This document shows positions 42,105-51,353 of a stretch of DNA of 64,000 nucleotides, one piece after another; the stretch's first letter is position 1, and every line of letters begins with the position of its first letter. Location: contig NZ_JAMQOP010000001.1 of the NCBI RefSeq assembly GCF_031624495.1, positions 1,116,001 to 1,180,000 on the forward strand, read 5' to 3'. Under the pieces are notes generated by a model. That model had not been told where the DNA came from and did not search any database. It saw only the letters and a list, made by a program, of their open reading frames with translations. The translations under genes and the position numbers were made by a program. The stretch is from Halogeometricum sp. S1BR25-6. GTDB lineage: Archaea; Halobacteriota; Halobacteria; Halobacteriales; Haloferacaceae.

Positions 42105-44003
42105 TTACTCGTTGCGGTACCACGTCGGGAAGTCCCACCCGCTGAAGAAGTTCTCCGCGGGGCCGACGATGCCGGCGGAGTAGCCGACGGTGTCGGCGGG
42201 GAACGCGAGCATCCCCATCGGCTGGTCCTCGGCGACGTTCTTGAATATCTCCGTGAAGATGGGCTGGAGTTCCTCCTCGCTGGCCGCGCTGTTCGCCCGC
42301 TGGAACAGTTCCTCGGCGTTCCACGAGGGGTAGTAGCCGTACGGGTTGTACGAGGAGTCGCGCGAGAAGAACACGCTCGCCGTCGTCGGGTTCAGCGGAT
42401 AGGTGTTGAGACCGAACACGACGCTCATGTCCCACGGGTTCGCGCTCGTCACCTCGCGGGGGCCGGCGTTGTACGGCCCGTTGGACCACTCGTACTGGTC
42501 CGGGTCGTCGGGGACCTGCTGCTGCCAGTAGTTGTTGGTGAACTGGGTGCCGTCGATGGCCTGCACGTTCACCTGAATCCCGGCGTTGTCGCCGAACTCC
42601 TGTGCGATGTACTGGGCCATGTTGCGCTCGGTGTTCTGCCCGGCGCTGTGGTACAGGCTCAGTTCGACCTGGTCGCCGCTCGGGGTGAGCAGTTGCCCGT
42701 CGTTGCCGTAGCTGTAGTCGGTGTCGGAGATGGCCTCTCGAATCCGGCTTCGCGTCGCCTCCGGACCGTAGAGGTCGCCCGTCCCGAACTGCATGATTTC
42801 GCTCTCGTCGGGGTACCACTGCGACCACTGGGGCTGCCAGGTGTACTGCACCTGCGCGTAGTCGCGGAACACGCCCTGAACGAGCGCCTGCTTGTTGACC
42901 GCACAGCCGAGTCCCTGTCGGAACTTCTTCTTCTGGAAGAGGTTGCCGGGACCCGCATTCCAGCCGTTGTCGCGCATGTTGTAGACGCAGACTTCGTTGA
43001 ACGGCTGGGGAATCTGGTAGACGTCGACGCCGTCCATCCCGTCGAACTCGGTGACGCGGTTCGGCGGCACCGCGACGCTGTCGGTCTGTCCCGCTTCGAG
43101 CGCACCCAGGCGGGCCGCCTGCTCCTGGGTGACCTGCACTTCGAGTTCCTCGAAGTAGGGGGCGTTGCCGAAGCGGTCCGGCACGTCTTCGGCCTCCCTG
43201 AGGTAGTAGTTCTCGTTTCGGGTGAACGTGATATTGCTCGACCGGTTCCACTGGTCGAGCGAGTACGCGCCGAGGTTCCCCCCCTCGACGAATTGGAGTT
43301 CGGTGAGTTCCGGGTTGTTCTCCAATCCTTGGGCGTCCTGCTCGCCGACGAACGGTTCGAGGAGGGCCTTGGGAACCGGGTAGAGGAGAGGGTCGTACGT
43401 CTCGGGGTACAGTGGGTTCGGGTTCGGAAGTTCGATCTGGAACTCGTAGGTGCCGGTCTGCTCGACGTTCACCTCGCTCGGCCACGAGGAGGCGTCGGCC
43501 GTCGCGGCCCAGTCGCTCTGGTGGAGTTCCGTGATCTGATAGACGAAGTCCTCGGCGGTCACCTCGCCGTAGTCGCCGCCGAACTGCAGTCCCTCGCGGA
43601 CGCTGGCGACCCACACGTCGCCGCCGTCGGTCGTCAGGTCGTACAGTTGGGGGAAGTACTCCGTGCCGGGCCGGAAGCCGTAGCCCAAATCGAGCGCGTA
43701 GGAGACGACGTCCGCCGCGCCCTGTTCGTTGTTGTACAGCGGGTTCAGCGTCGCCAGCGACCCCGAGATGTCCGTTCGGTACGTGCCGCTGACGTCGGGG
43801 AGTTCGTCCATCGCGGTGTTCGTCCCCTCCGCGGTCCCGAGTTCGGAGCCGTCGGTCGCGGTCGCCGACTCCGTCCCCGTGCTCGCGTTCCCGTCGTCGC
43901 CGCTACAGCCGGCTAGTCCGGTCACGCCTGCCACACCTAGCGCTTTGAGCCAGCTCCGACGGTTGATTCCGTTTCGCTCGCCGTCGCCGCCTCGTTCGTG
44001 CAT
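42105..44003 (-). CDS. Tat-exported lipoprotein substrate-binding protein (peptide type)
   Basis: 632 residues from the ATG at 44003. The N-terminus has a twin-arginine motif and lipobox: RRSWLKALG then LAGCSGDD, so it is exported folded and lipid-anchored, normal in haloarchaea. An acidic Ser/Thr linker follows. The mature domain (about 60-630) is of the SBP_bac_5 type (QGAADVVSY, then PYFEELEVQ), for peptides or similar ligands. A longer start at GTG 44012 is possible, but a T-rich box near 44026-44034 favours 44003 as a leaderless start. Confidence 0.92.
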   Translation of the reverse strand: MHERGGDGERNGINRRSWLKALGVAGVTGLAGCSGDDGNASTGTESATATDGSELGTAEGTNTAMDELPDVSGTYRTDISGSLATLNPLYNNEQGAADVVSYALDLGYGFRPGTEYFPQLYDLTTDGGDVWVASVREGLQFGGDYGEVTAEDFVYQITELHQSDWAATADASSWPSEVNVEQTGTYEFQIELPNPNPLYPETYDPLLYPVPKALLEPFVGEQDAQGLENNPELTELQFVEGGNLGAYSLDQWNRSSNITFTRNENYYLREAEDVPDRFGNAPYFEELEVQVTQEQAARLGALEAGQTDSVAVPPNRVTEFDGMDGVDVYQIPQPFNEVCVYNMRDNGWNAGPGNLFQKKKFRQGLGCAVNKQALVQGVFRDYAQVQYTWQPQWSQWYPDESEIMQFGTGDLYGPEATRSRIREAISDTDYSYGNDGQLLTPSGDQVELSLYHSAGQNTERNMAQYIAQEFGDNAGIQVNVQAIDGTQFTNNYWQQQVPDDPDQYEWSNGPYNAGPREVTSANPWDMSVVFGLNTYPLNPTTASVFFSRDSSYNPYGYYPSWNAEELFQRANSAASEEELQPIFTEIFKNVAEDQPMGMLAFPADTVGYSAGIVGPAENFFSGWDFPTWYRNE

Positions 44004-44036
44004 CCGTGACACAGTCTGGAAAAAATAGACAGCGCG
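44004..44036 (-). promoter_or_regulatory. Promoter of the peptide ABC operon
   Basis: Read leftwards, ctattttttcc (about 44025-44035) lies about 25 bp from the ATG at 44003, the spacing of a haloarchaeal TATA box with leaderless transcription. Confidence 0.5.
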
Positions 44037-44209
44037 TTATCACTCTTCCGGAGCGATTCGGTAGGAACTCGTTCGGTGATTTCTAACGTTGTTGGACGGG
44101 TGGTCGAGGATATCCTACAGAGTAGACGAACGGAAGGTTCGTCGGGCAGAATATATCACGGTTTACTGTTTACGACTGGTTCGGCGAAACGGGGCGTCAA
44201 CCGGGGCGG

Positions 44210-44776
44210 TCAGTCGTCGCCGTCCTCGTCGACGATGACCACTTCGCCGTCCTCGACGGCGACGTTGATGAGCGTCTTGACGTGGTGGTCGGTGTCGTCG
44301 AGTTCGTTCGGGCCGGCCTTCTTGATGACGGCGACGGTGTCGACGACGTCCGCGCCCGTCGACTTCAGGGCGTCGAGCACGGCGCACATCGTCCCGCCCG
44401 TCGAGAGTACGTCGTCGAGGACGAGGACGCGGTCGCCCGCCGACACGTCGTTGATGTACATGTCGTTCTCCGAGTAACCGGTCTGCTGGCTCAAAGACAC
44501 CTCGCCGTCGAGACCGTACTGGCGCTTGCGGATGACGACGAGGGGAATGTCGGTCATCAGCGAGACGGCGGTCGAGATGTGGATGCCCATCGCCGCCGGG
44601 GTGACGATCTTGTCGACGTCTTCGAGGTCGGCCTTCCGGATGATCCGGATGACTATCTCGCGGAGGAGGCCGGGTTCGAGCATCGGCACCCCGTCGCTGA
44701 TGGGGTGGACGAAGTACTCGTAGTCCCCTTTCTCGATAATCGGCGCTTCGAGGAGCGACCGCCGCAACTGGTCCAT
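44210..44776 (-). CDS. hpt: Hypoxanthine/guanine-type purine phosphoribosyltransferase
   Basis: 188 residues of the type I PRTase fold. The PRPP-binding motif is [13 protein letters not shown] (about 118-130). [26 protein letters not shown] (about 64-90; key residues RKRQYG) is characteristic of archaeal HGPRT-like proteins close to adenine/xanthine PRTases. It salvages purine bases with PRPP. Which base it prefers is uncertain. It lies alone in the gap upstream of the ABC operon. Confidence 0.85.
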   Translation of the reverse strand: MDQLRRSLLEAPIIEKGDYEYFVHPISDGVPMLEPGLLREIVIRIIRKADLEDVDKIVTPAAMGIHISTAVSLMTDIPLVVIRKRQYGLDGEVSLSQQTGYSENDMYINDVSAGDRVLVLDDVLSTGGTMCAVLDALKSTGADVVDTVAVIKKAGPNELDDTDHHVKTLINVAVEDGEVVIVDEDGDD

Positions 44777-44870
44777 GTCGCCGGTTCATCGGTTCGGGAA
44801 TAAAAGCTGGCGGTTCGTTCCCCGCGTACGAGCCGTCCGCACGGTTCGTGCCACCGCCTCACGCGGTCGC

Positions 44871-45290
44871 TCAGATGCCGAGCAGTTCCATCGCGGCGCG
44901 GACGAGTGGTTCTTCGCGTTCGCCGGGATGGACCAGGAGAACCATCCCGCGGCCGCCACAGTACACCTGAAGCAGTTTCCGGCCGTCGAGCATCCCCGAT
45001 TTGTACTCCACGCGCTTCTGGGTCGGGCGCAGACCTGCGAACAGGCCGTATCGGACGAACTCCTCGCGCATCTCCTCGGCCAACTTCGAGATGGTCGCGG
45101 TGAGCGACGGTCGGTCGCCGTACGACGCCGAGAGCGCGTCGCTCACGTGAAACAGGTCGAACGACGTCGCGCCGTAGACGGCGACGAGGTCCAACGGTTC
45201 GTCGGCCGCCCGACGCAACGTCCGCATCGTTACGTCGCGGTTCGGACCGGGCCAGTTCGCGCTCTTCATCTGGGCGGGGTCACGTATCAT
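44871..45290 (-). CDS. Conserved haloarchaeal protein of unknown function
   Basis: 139 residues, soluble, ATG at 45290. It begins with a Met-Ile-Arg-Asp leader, then mixed alpha/beta sequence (DLVAVYGATSFDLFHVSDAL) and a closing LLQVYCGGRGMVLLVHPGE strand pair. No motif I recognise; it might belong to a small haloarchaeal ligand-binding or roadblock-like family. An AT-rich promoter lies upstream (atttata near 45378-45386). Confidence 0.55.
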   Translation of the reverse strand: MIRDPAQMKSANWPGPNRDVTMRTLRRAADEPLDLVAVYGATSFDLFHVSDALSASYGDRPSLTATISKLAEEMREEFVRYGLFAGLRPTQKRVEYKSGMLDGRKLLQVYCGGRGMVLLVHPGEREEPLVRAAMELLGI

Positions 45291-45432
45291 ACGCCTTCTC
45301 CCTCGTCCCGACGCGGGAGTCTCCCATCCCCCGAATCCACGCCTGGAATATTCACGATGCCTTGATTTTTCTATGAATGTATAAATCTTAGGAGAAATGT
45401 TTGCGAGATAGGAATAGTTCGTCGAGCGAGCT

Positions 45433-45460
45433 GTCGGTGCGGCGCCGTCGGTGCGGCGCC
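45433..45460. repeat. 14-bp tandem duplication
   Basis: GTCGGTGCGGCGCC occurs twice back to back (45433-45446, 45447-45460) in the gap before the Lrp-type gene's 3' end. A simple slippage product; no function is implied. Confidence 0.85.
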
Positions 45461-45503
45461 GTCGGACGCGACGGCGGCCGGTTCCGACGGAATCGGGTCC
45501 GAG

Positions 45504-46007
45504 TCAGGCGTCGTCGTCCGCGTCGGACAGTCCCGCCTCCTCGTCCTCGTCTAAGAATCCTTGGTACGGGCAGATGAACTCGTCGCGGATCAGCTGTTCG
45601 TCGGCGATTTTGAGCCCCAGCGCGTCCAGTTCCTTGCTGATTCGGTTGAGGTCGTCGTGGTTCCGCCCGATGGCGTTCACGTAGACGTTGCGCTCCCCGG
45701 TCATAATCTCGCGGACGGCCGTCACGCCCCGGATGTCCCTCGCCCCGTTCGCGAGCGCGTCCCGGTCCGGAACGGGCGCCGTGCAGATGATCTTAGTGTA
45801 CAGCGGGTACCCGGCGAGGTCGTAGTCGATGTCGACGTGGTAGCCGCGGATAATTCCGCTGTCTTCCAGCTTGTTGAGTCGCGTTCGGACGGTGCTCGAC
45901 GACAGGCCGAGTTGCTCCGCGATGTCCGTGGAGGACGTCGCCCTCGCGTCCTGCTGGAGGTAGTATAAGATGTGCCGGTCGACGGAGTCCAGTTCGCCGT
46001 CTTTCAT
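45504..46007 (-). CDS. Lrp/AsnC-family transcriptional regulator
   Basis: 167 residues. The N-terminal HTH is LDSVDRHILYYLQQDARATSSTDIAEQLGLSSSTVRTRLNKLEDSGIIRGY (about 6-56; key residues D-I-A-E-Q-L-G-L-S-S-S-T-V) with the Lrp-type wing. The C-terminal RAM-like ligand domain spans about 70-145 (MTGERNVYVNAIG), and a short acidic tail follows. It is divergent from the RCK/APC/Mrp operon and separated by about 200 AT-richer bases, so it may control that operon in response to an amino acid or Na+ state. Confidence 0.88.
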   Translation of the reverse strand: MKDGELDSVDRHILYYLQQDARATSSTDIAEQLGLSSSTVRTRLNKLEDSGIIRGYHVDIDYDLAGYPLYTKIICTAPVPDRDALANGARDIRGVTAVREIMTGERNVYVNAIGRNHDDLNRISKELDALGLKIADEQLIRDEFICPYQGFLDEDEEAGLSDADDDA

Positions 46008-46223
46008 CGATGGTGGATGGTGGCGCGCTCGAACGGTATAGTCTTGTTCTGTTGCCCGGTCCGTCGTTCACCCGCGAGGCGCGAGCGTCGCCGCACATAT
46101 TATGACGGTAACCGACATCTATGACGTATCAATCGTCGACCCGTCAAAATAACCCGCTAATTTATTGCCTCCCGTCGACGAGAGAGAACGAGATTGATTC
46201 GACGAACACACGATCTATCCCCC

Positions 46224-46649
46224 ATGACCGGAACAGAGACAACCCAGCCATTCGACGGCGCAGAGGAGACTGCCCAGGCCACCCACTACGTTCTCGGCGG
46301 CGCCCACGTCGGCACCGCCATCGCCGAGCGGTTGCGGGACGGCGGCCACCGGGTCGTCATCGTCGACGAGTCCTACGAATCCCGAGACATCCCCGGCGTG
46401 ACCGGGGACCCGGCGGTGGTCGACGTCCTCTCGGAGTCCGGAGTGGAGAGCGACTCGACGGTCGTCGTCGCGACGCGGTCGGACCGCCGGAACCTGCTCA
46501 TCGCACAACTCGTCCGGGCCCGGTTCGACGGTCCGCGGGTCATCGCGTTCGTCAACGACCCCGAACGGCGCTCGCTCTTCACGGACGCGGGTCACGAGTC
46601 GTTCTGCGTGACGACGACGCTGTCCGACGCGGTGGGTGAGGTCGTGTGA
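46224..46649 (+). CDS. TrkA-N (RCK_N) domain protein
   Basis: 141 residues from the ATG at 46224; an in-frame TTG at 46194 is possible but an upstream A/T box (taatttat, about 46159-46166) sits closer to the ATG distance. A single NAD(H)-binding RCK_N fold: YVLGGAHVGTAIAERL near 21-36, VVIVDES and DVLSESGVESDSTVVVATR (about 75-93). It has no TrkA_C ligand domain. It overlaps the APC permease gene (GTGA) and probably acts with it. Confidence 0.85.
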   Translation: MTGTETTQPFDGAEETAQATHYVLGGAHVGTAIAERLRDGGHRVVIVDESYESRDIPGVTGDPAVVDVLSESGVESDSTVVVATRSDRRNLLIAQLVRARFDGPRVIAFVNDPERRSLFTDAGHESFCVTTTLSDAVGEVV

Positions 46650-48823
46650 AGGAACTGGAACGCGACCTCGGCCTCCCGTCCGTCCTCGCGATCAGCATCG
46701 GGGCGATGATCGGCAGCGGCATCTTCATCCTCCCGGCCCTCGCGCTCGAAATCGCGGGGCCGATGGTGATACTCGCGTACGCGCTCGCGGGCCTGCTCGT
46801 CGTGCCGGCCGCCCTCTCGAAGTCCGAGATGGCGACCGCGATGCCCGAAGCCGGCGGAACGTACATCTACATCGAGCGGGGGATGGGTCCGCTGCTCGGC
46901 ACCATCGCCGGCGTCGGGACGTGGTTCTCCCTCTCGTTCAAGGGGGCGCTCGCGCTGGTCGGCGGCGTTCCGTACCTGCTCTTGCTGTTCGACCTCCCGC
47001 TGAAACCGGTCGCGCTGGGGTTGGCGGCGGTGCTGATACTCATCAACGTGGTCGGCGCCAAGCAGACGGGGCGGCTCCAGGTCGCCATCGTCGTCGTCAT
47101 GCTCGCAGCCCTCGGCTGGTTCGCCGCCGGGAGCGCCCCCGGCGTCCAGTCGGCCAACTACGCCGGTTTCTTCGACGCCGGCGTCGGCGGCCTCCTCGCC
47201 GCCACCGGCCTGGTGTTCGTCTCGTACGCCGGCGTCACCAAGGTCGCGAGCGTCGCCGAGGAGGTCGAGGACCCCGGTCGGAACATCCCCATCGGGATAC
47301 TCGGGTCGCTCGCGTTCACGACGGTCCTGTACGTCGGTATCGTGGCGGTGCTCGTCGGAGTGACGACGCCGGGCAGCGTCGCCGGGTCGCTGACGCCGGT
47401 CGCGGTCGCCGCGGAGGCGACGCTCGGTCAGGCCGGCGTCGTCGCGGTCATCCTCGCGGCCATCCTCGCGCTCATCTCGACGGCGAACGCGGGCATCCTC
47501 TCCTCCTCGCGGTATCCGTTCGCCATGAGCCGGGACAAACTCGCGCCGCCCTCGCTCTCGACGGTGAGCGAGCGGTTCGGAACGCCGGTGACCTCCATCA
47601 CGCTCACCGGCGCGGTACTGTTGGTGCTCATCGCGTTCGTCCCCATCCTCGACATCGCGAAACTCGCCAGCGCCTTCCAGATACTCGTGTTCGGCCTCAT
47701 CAACCTCGCCGTCGTCGCCTTCCGCGAGGGAAGCGCCGAGTACGAACCCGAGTTCACGTCGCCGCTGTACCCGTGGATGCAGGTGTTCGGCGCCGTCACC
47801 GGGGCCCTCCTCTTGACGCAGATGGGGACGGTCGCCCTCGTCGGGGCGGCCGTCATCACAGTCGGCAGCGTCGGCTGGTACCTCCTCTACGTCCGGCCGC
47901 GGGTGAACCGCGAAGGGGCGGCGACGGACGCGGTCCGCCGGCGCGTCGGCAGAGACGTGCTCGCGGAGACCGAGACGGGAATCGACGACTCCGCCCGCGA
48001 GGTCCTCGTCGCGCTGACGAAGAACCTCGACGAGAGTCGCGAGCGGTCGCTGGTCGCCATCGCCGCGGACCTGGTCCGACCCGACGACGGCCGCGTGGTC
48101 GTCGTCCGCTTCGAGGAGGTTCCCGACCAGGCTCCGCTCACCGAGGACGTGGCGGTGCAGTCGTCCGACGACCTCTCCTTCGAGACGCGGATGGAGGGGC
48201 TCTCGGCGGAGTTGGGCGTCGACGTCGAGGCCGACGAGATAGTGAGCCACGACACGAAGCACGCGGTCGTCAACTTCGCGGAGAGCCGCGGGGTGGACAC
48301 CGTCGTGGCCGAGCACGAACCGCTTCGGCTCCGGTCTCGGCTGCTCGGCGACCCTATCGACTGGGTCGTCCGCCACGCCCCCTGCGAGGTGCTCCTCGTG
48401 GACAACCTCGGGTACGACGCGCCGGAGCGCATCGCCCTCTCCGGGGACGGGGGTCCGTACCTCCCGCTGGCGGTGAACGTCACGGAGGCCCTCGCCGCGG
48501 CGAACGGGAGCGGCGTCTCGCTGTGGTACCCCGCCGACCGGAAGGACTCCGACCAGTACGAGCGCACGATCGAGGACTACCAGTCGGAGCTTTCCCGGAT
48601 GCTCTCGGCGCCGGTTCGCGCGGAGTCGATCAGGGCCGACGGCGGACGCCCGTCGGCGCCGGACCTGGTGGTGCGTCGAGGGACCGACGAGCGGCTCCGG
48701 AACGCGCTGCTCGACGAGCGTCCGGTCATCCCGACGCCGGGATGCACGACGATTACCGTCTATCCGCGCCGGTCGGGTCGACCCCGGTTCGCGCGCCGAC
48801 TCCTCGAACGCCTCACGTTCTGA
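46646..48823 (+). CDS. APC-family amino acid permease with two C-terminal universal-stress-type domains
   Basis: 725 residues from a GTG at 46646. Residues 1-430 carry about twelve membrane helices, with the APC opening LGLPSVLAISIGAMIGSGIFILPAL (about 5-30; key GSGIF at 22-26). Residues 440-570 and 570-710 are alpha/beta soluble regions resembling UspA domains (EVLVALTKNLDESRERSLVAIAADL; CEVLLVDNL near 590). The fusion suggests that nucleotide or stress state gates amino acid uptake. It is translationally coupled to the RCK_N gene and lies upstream of the Mrp set. Confidence 0.85.
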   Translation: MKELERDLGLPSVLAISIGAMIGSGIFILPALALEIAGPMVILAYALAGLLVVPAALSKSEMATAMPEAGGTYIYIERGMGPLLGTIAGVGTWFSLSFKGALALVGGVPYLLLLFDLPLKPVALGLAAVLILINVVGAKQTGRLQVAIVVVMLAALGWFAAGSAPGVQSANYAGFFDAGVGGLLAATGLVFVSYAGVTKVASVAEEVEDPGRNIPIGILGSLAFTTVLYVGIVAVLVGVTTPGSVAGSLTPVAVAAEATLGQAGVVAVILAAILALISTANAGILSSSRYPFAMSRDKLAPPSLSTVSERFGTPVTSITLTGAVLLVLIAFVPILDIAKLASAFQILVFGLINLAVVAFREGSAEYEPEFTSPLYPWMQVFGAVTGALLLTQMGTVALVGAAVITVGSVGWYLLYVRPRVNREGAATDAVRRRVGRDVLAETETGIDDSAREVLVALTKNLDESRERSLVAIAADLVRPDDGRVVVVRFEEVPDQAPLTEDVAVQSSDDLSFETRMEGLSAELGVDVEADEIVSHDTKHAVVNFAESRGVDTVVAEHEPLRLRSRLLGDPIDWVVRHAPCEVLLVDNLGYDAPERIALSGDGGPYLPLAVNVTEALAAANGSGVSLWYPADRKDSDQYERTIEDYQSELSRMLSAPVRAESIRADGGRPSAPDLVVRRGTDERLRNALLDERPVIPTPGCTTITVYPRRSGRPRFARRLLERLTF

Positions 48824-49178
48824 ACATGCTCGCGACACCGATTCCACGGCGCGCCGTCCCCCGGCGAATCGAACGACGACCGCGGTCGGACGACGGGCCG
48901 TCGGCGGACGGGTCGACTCCCCCGGCCGGGCGAACCCCGCTCGGCGGAGCGAGACCCGAGAGTCGCCCGGTCGCGACCGTGCGGGCCGACCGAGCCCCGC
49001 GCGCCCTTCGCTCCCCGCCTCGCAACCGTCCTCACAGCCGCTCTGGCGGTCGAACCCGCGACAAGGGGCCCGGGGAAAAGAAACGCTTAACGGCCTCGGT
49101 CGAAGAATTCACGTTAGATGTTGGTTTCAAGGACTATCGATCTCGTTCCCGTTCGAACCAGAATTTCTCGCCGATGAG
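48824..49178. promoter_or_regulatory. Gap between the APC permease and the Mrp operon
   Basis: 355 bp without a gene. It is GC-rich to about 49060, then A-rich (aaaagaaacgcttaacgg near 49076-49094), a possible TATA-like promoter about 90 bp before the first Mrp gene. The Mrp genes may thus be transcribed partly on their own. Confidence 0.4.
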
Positions 49179-50228
49179 GTGGTTTCGTTGACCAGCTCTC
49201 GACTACTCGTTCCGGTCTCGGAGTCGGGGACGCTCCGGAGTACGGTCGAGTTCGCCGTCCGTCGAGCCATCGAACGCGCCGAAGAAACCGGTTCGCAGGC
49301 GTCGGTCCACTTCGTCTATCCGCTCTCCGAACGGGTCACGGCCGGTTCGGAGACCGAGGAGACGCAGACCGGCCGGTCGCTCCTCGAACGGGTGAGCGTC
49401 TGGGCCGAGGAGGACCGCGGCGACGACGAGGAGGCGGTGGCTTTCGAGACGGCGACCATCGGCACCCGACAGTATCTGTTCAGCCCCGGTGATTACGCGG
49501 ACGTACTCGTGCAGTACGCCCGGAAGAACGACCTCGACACCGTCGTGTTCGACCCCGGATTCAACCCCCTCGGGACGGCGCCGCTGCTCCCGCCGCTGGA
49601 GAACGAGGTTCGCCGGGGCGGAATCGAGGTGGAGGAGGCGCCGGTCGGGCGGGAGCGGCGCAATCCGCTCTTGGTGCAGCGCGGAACGATCGCGCAGTTT
49701 CTCAGCCTGTTCGTCGTCTCCTACGGCTTCTATCTGTTGCTCGCCGGCTCGTTCGCCGTGTTCGAACTCGTCACGGGAGCGATCACCGCGGCCATCGTCT
49801 CCGTGGCGCTGTGGGGAATCTCTCTCACCACGCCGCTGGAGCCGGTTCGGACCGCAAAGCAGGCCGGTCGGTTCGCCCTGTACGTGCCGTACCTGCTGTG
49901 GGAGATCGCGAAGGCGAACGTGACCATCGCGTACGTCGTGCTTCACCCCGACCTGCCGATCGACCCCGAGGTGGTCGAGTTCGACGCGGCCGTCTGGTCC
50001 GCGTTGCCCGTCACGACGCTCGCCAACAGCATCACGCTCACCCCCGGGACGCTGACGGTCGACGTCTCGCGGCAGCACTTCACGGTGCACACGCTCACCG
50101 GCGACTCGCGCGACGACCTGTTCTCCGGCGCCCTCGAACGGGCGGTCCGGTTCGTCTTCTACGGACGGGCGGCCGCGCGCATCCAGACGCCCCTCGAACG
50201 CCAACGAGCGGAGGACGAAGAGCAATGA
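49179..50228 (+). CDS. mnhE: Mrp antiporter subunit E with N-terminal universal-stress-type domain
   Basis: 349 residues. The GTG at 49179 is used here; a TTG at 49188 with an upstream gaggtgg sequence is the alternative start. Residues 1-155 form a UspA-like alpha/beta region (SRLLVPVSESGTLRSTVEFAVR at the start), not present in bacterial MnhE. Residues 170-335 are the MnhE domain with two or three membrane helices (LSLFVVSYGFYLLLAGSF) and the TLANSITLTPGTLTVDV core. It is the first subunit of a Na+/H+ antiporter complex. The stop overlaps mnhF (ATGA). Confidence 0.9.
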   Translation: MVSLTSSRLLVPVSESGTLRSTVEFAVRRAIERAEETGSQASVHFVYPLSERVTAGSETEETQTGRSLLERVSVWAEEDRGDDEEAVAFETATIGTRQYLFSPGDYADVLVQYARKNDLDTVVFDPGFNPLGTAPLLPPLENEVRRGGIEVEEAPVGRERRNPLLVQRGTIAQFLSLFVVSYGFYLLLAGSFAVFELVTGAITAAIVSVALWGISLTTPLEPVRTAKQAGRFALYVPYLLWEIAKANVTIAYVVLHPDLPIDPEVVEFDAAVWSALPVTTLANSITLTPGTLTVDVSRQHFTVHTLTGDSRDDLFSGALERAVRFVFYGRAAARIQTPLERQRAEDEEQ

Positions 50229-50500
50229 CGTTCGTCGAGGACGTGTTGTTGACCGCCGCCGCCGTGTTCGTTCTCACCTCGCTGGTCGGCGTCTTTCGGA
50301 TCGTCCGGGGACCCACCATGCCCGACCGCGTCATCGCGGTCAACGTCGTCGGGTCGAACGTGGTGATCGTCATCGCGCTGTTGGCGGCCGCCATCGGCGA
50401 ACCGGGAGCGCTGGACATCGCTCTCGTGTACGCGCTGTTGAACTTCCTGTTGAGCATCGCCATCTCGAAGTTCACCGTCGAGCGGGGAGGGGTACTCTGA
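50225..50500 (+). CDS. mnhF: Mrp antiporter subunit F
   Basis: 91 residues with three membrane helices. The RIVRGPTMPDRVIAVN segment between the first two is diagnostic of MnhF/MrpF. A small structural subunit of the Na+/H+ antiporter. Its start overlaps the mnhE stop and its stop overlaps the mnhG start. Confidence 0.93.
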   Translation: MTFVEDVLLTAAAVFVLTSLVGVFRIVRGPTMPDRVIAVNVVGSNVVIVIALLAAAIGEPGALDIALVYALLNFLLSIAISKFTVERGGVL

Positions 50501-50820
50501 TGACCCCGCGAGAGATCGCGGTCGTCGCGCTGCTCGCCGGCGGCGTCTTCTTCGCCATCGTCGCCGTCGTCGGACTCGTCCGCCTCCCCGACCTCTACAC
50601 GCGGGCGCACAGCACCTCGAAGAGCGAGACGCTCGGGGCCGTCCTGACGCTCGCGGCCGTGACGATAGCGTTCGACGGCGGCCTGTCGACGGTCAAGACG
50701 GCGCTCCTGTTGTTGTTCATGTTCATCACGAATCCGACCGCCGCACACGCCATCGTTCGGGCGGCGGCCGAGCAGGGTATCGACCCGTGGACCGAGGACG
50801 CGGAGGGGGGTGAGCAGTGA
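50500..50820 (+). CDS. mnhG: Mrp antiporter subunit G
   Basis: 106 residues with three helices and the LVRLPDLYTRAHSTSKSETLG stretch typical of MnhG/MrpG (about 26-46, key residues LPDLYTRAH). A short acidic tail follows. The gene is coupled by overlap on both sides. Confidence 0.93.
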   Translation: MTPREIAVVALLAGGVFFAIVAVVGLVRLPDLYTRAHSTSKSETLGAVLTLAAVTIAFDGGLSTVKTALLLLFMFITNPTAAHAIVRAAAEQGIDPWTEDAEGGEQ

Positions 50821-51353
50821 TCGAAGCGATAGAGGTCGCCCTGCTCGTGTTCGTCGTGAGTTGCGCCTTCGCGACGGCGTTCCTCCGGGACGTGCTCAGT
50901 GCGATCATCGCGTTCAGCGCGTACAGCCTGGGCATCGCCATCGTCTGGGTGTACCTCCGCGCGCCCGACGTCGGGCTCACGGAAGCGGCGGTCGGCGCCG
51001 GCGTGATGACGATACTGTTCCTGTTGACAATCGCGAAGACGACCCGTCCGACCGACGAGCGCACCATAGAGCGCATTGATTACCGCGCGGCGGCGGTCGC
51101 AATCGCCCTCGTCGCCGTCCTCTCGACGACGCTGGTCGCGCTTCCGCCGGTGGGCGCCGCCGACACGGCGGTCGTGACCGACGACGTGACGAGGTACTAC
51201 CTGGAGAACGCCTACGAGGTGACCGAAGTGCAGAACGCCGTGACGGCCGTCCTCGCGGCGTACCGCGGGTTCGACACGATGGGGGAGGCCGCCGTCGTCT
51301 ACGCGGCGGGGGTCAGCCTCCTCGTCGTCCTCAAAAAGGAGGTATTCGAATGA
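50817..51353 (+). CDS. MnhA C-terminal-type subunit (MbhD/MbhE-like, DUF4040)
   Basis: 178 residues, GTG start at 50817. The first 80 residues match the MbhD part (LRDVLSAIIAFSAYSLGIA, then PDVGLTEAAVGAGVMT), and the rest resembles MbhE with NAYEVTEVQNAVTAVLAAYRGFDTMGE. In bacterial Mrp these form the C-terminus of MrpA; here they are a separate gene. The subunit probably lines the Na+ pathway next to MnhF and MnhG. Confidence 0.85.
   Translation: MIEAIEVALLVFVVSCAFATAFLRDVLSAIIAFSAYSLGIAIVWVYLRAPDVGLTEAAVGAGVMTILFLLTIAKTTRPTDERTIERIDYRAAAVAIALVAVLSTTLVALPPVGAADTAVVTDDVTRYYLENAYEVTEVQNAVTAVLAAYRGFDTMGEAAVVYAAGVSLLVVLKKEVFE

Noticed and set aside
45433-45460. Regulatory tandem site
   Set aside because: A single 14-bp duplication at a gene's 3' side is more simply explained by slippage.
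46592-48847. Open frame of about 750 codons opposite the APC permease
   Set aside because: It is antisense to a clearly conserved permease, extremely Arg/Asp/Glu-rich, and has no motif.
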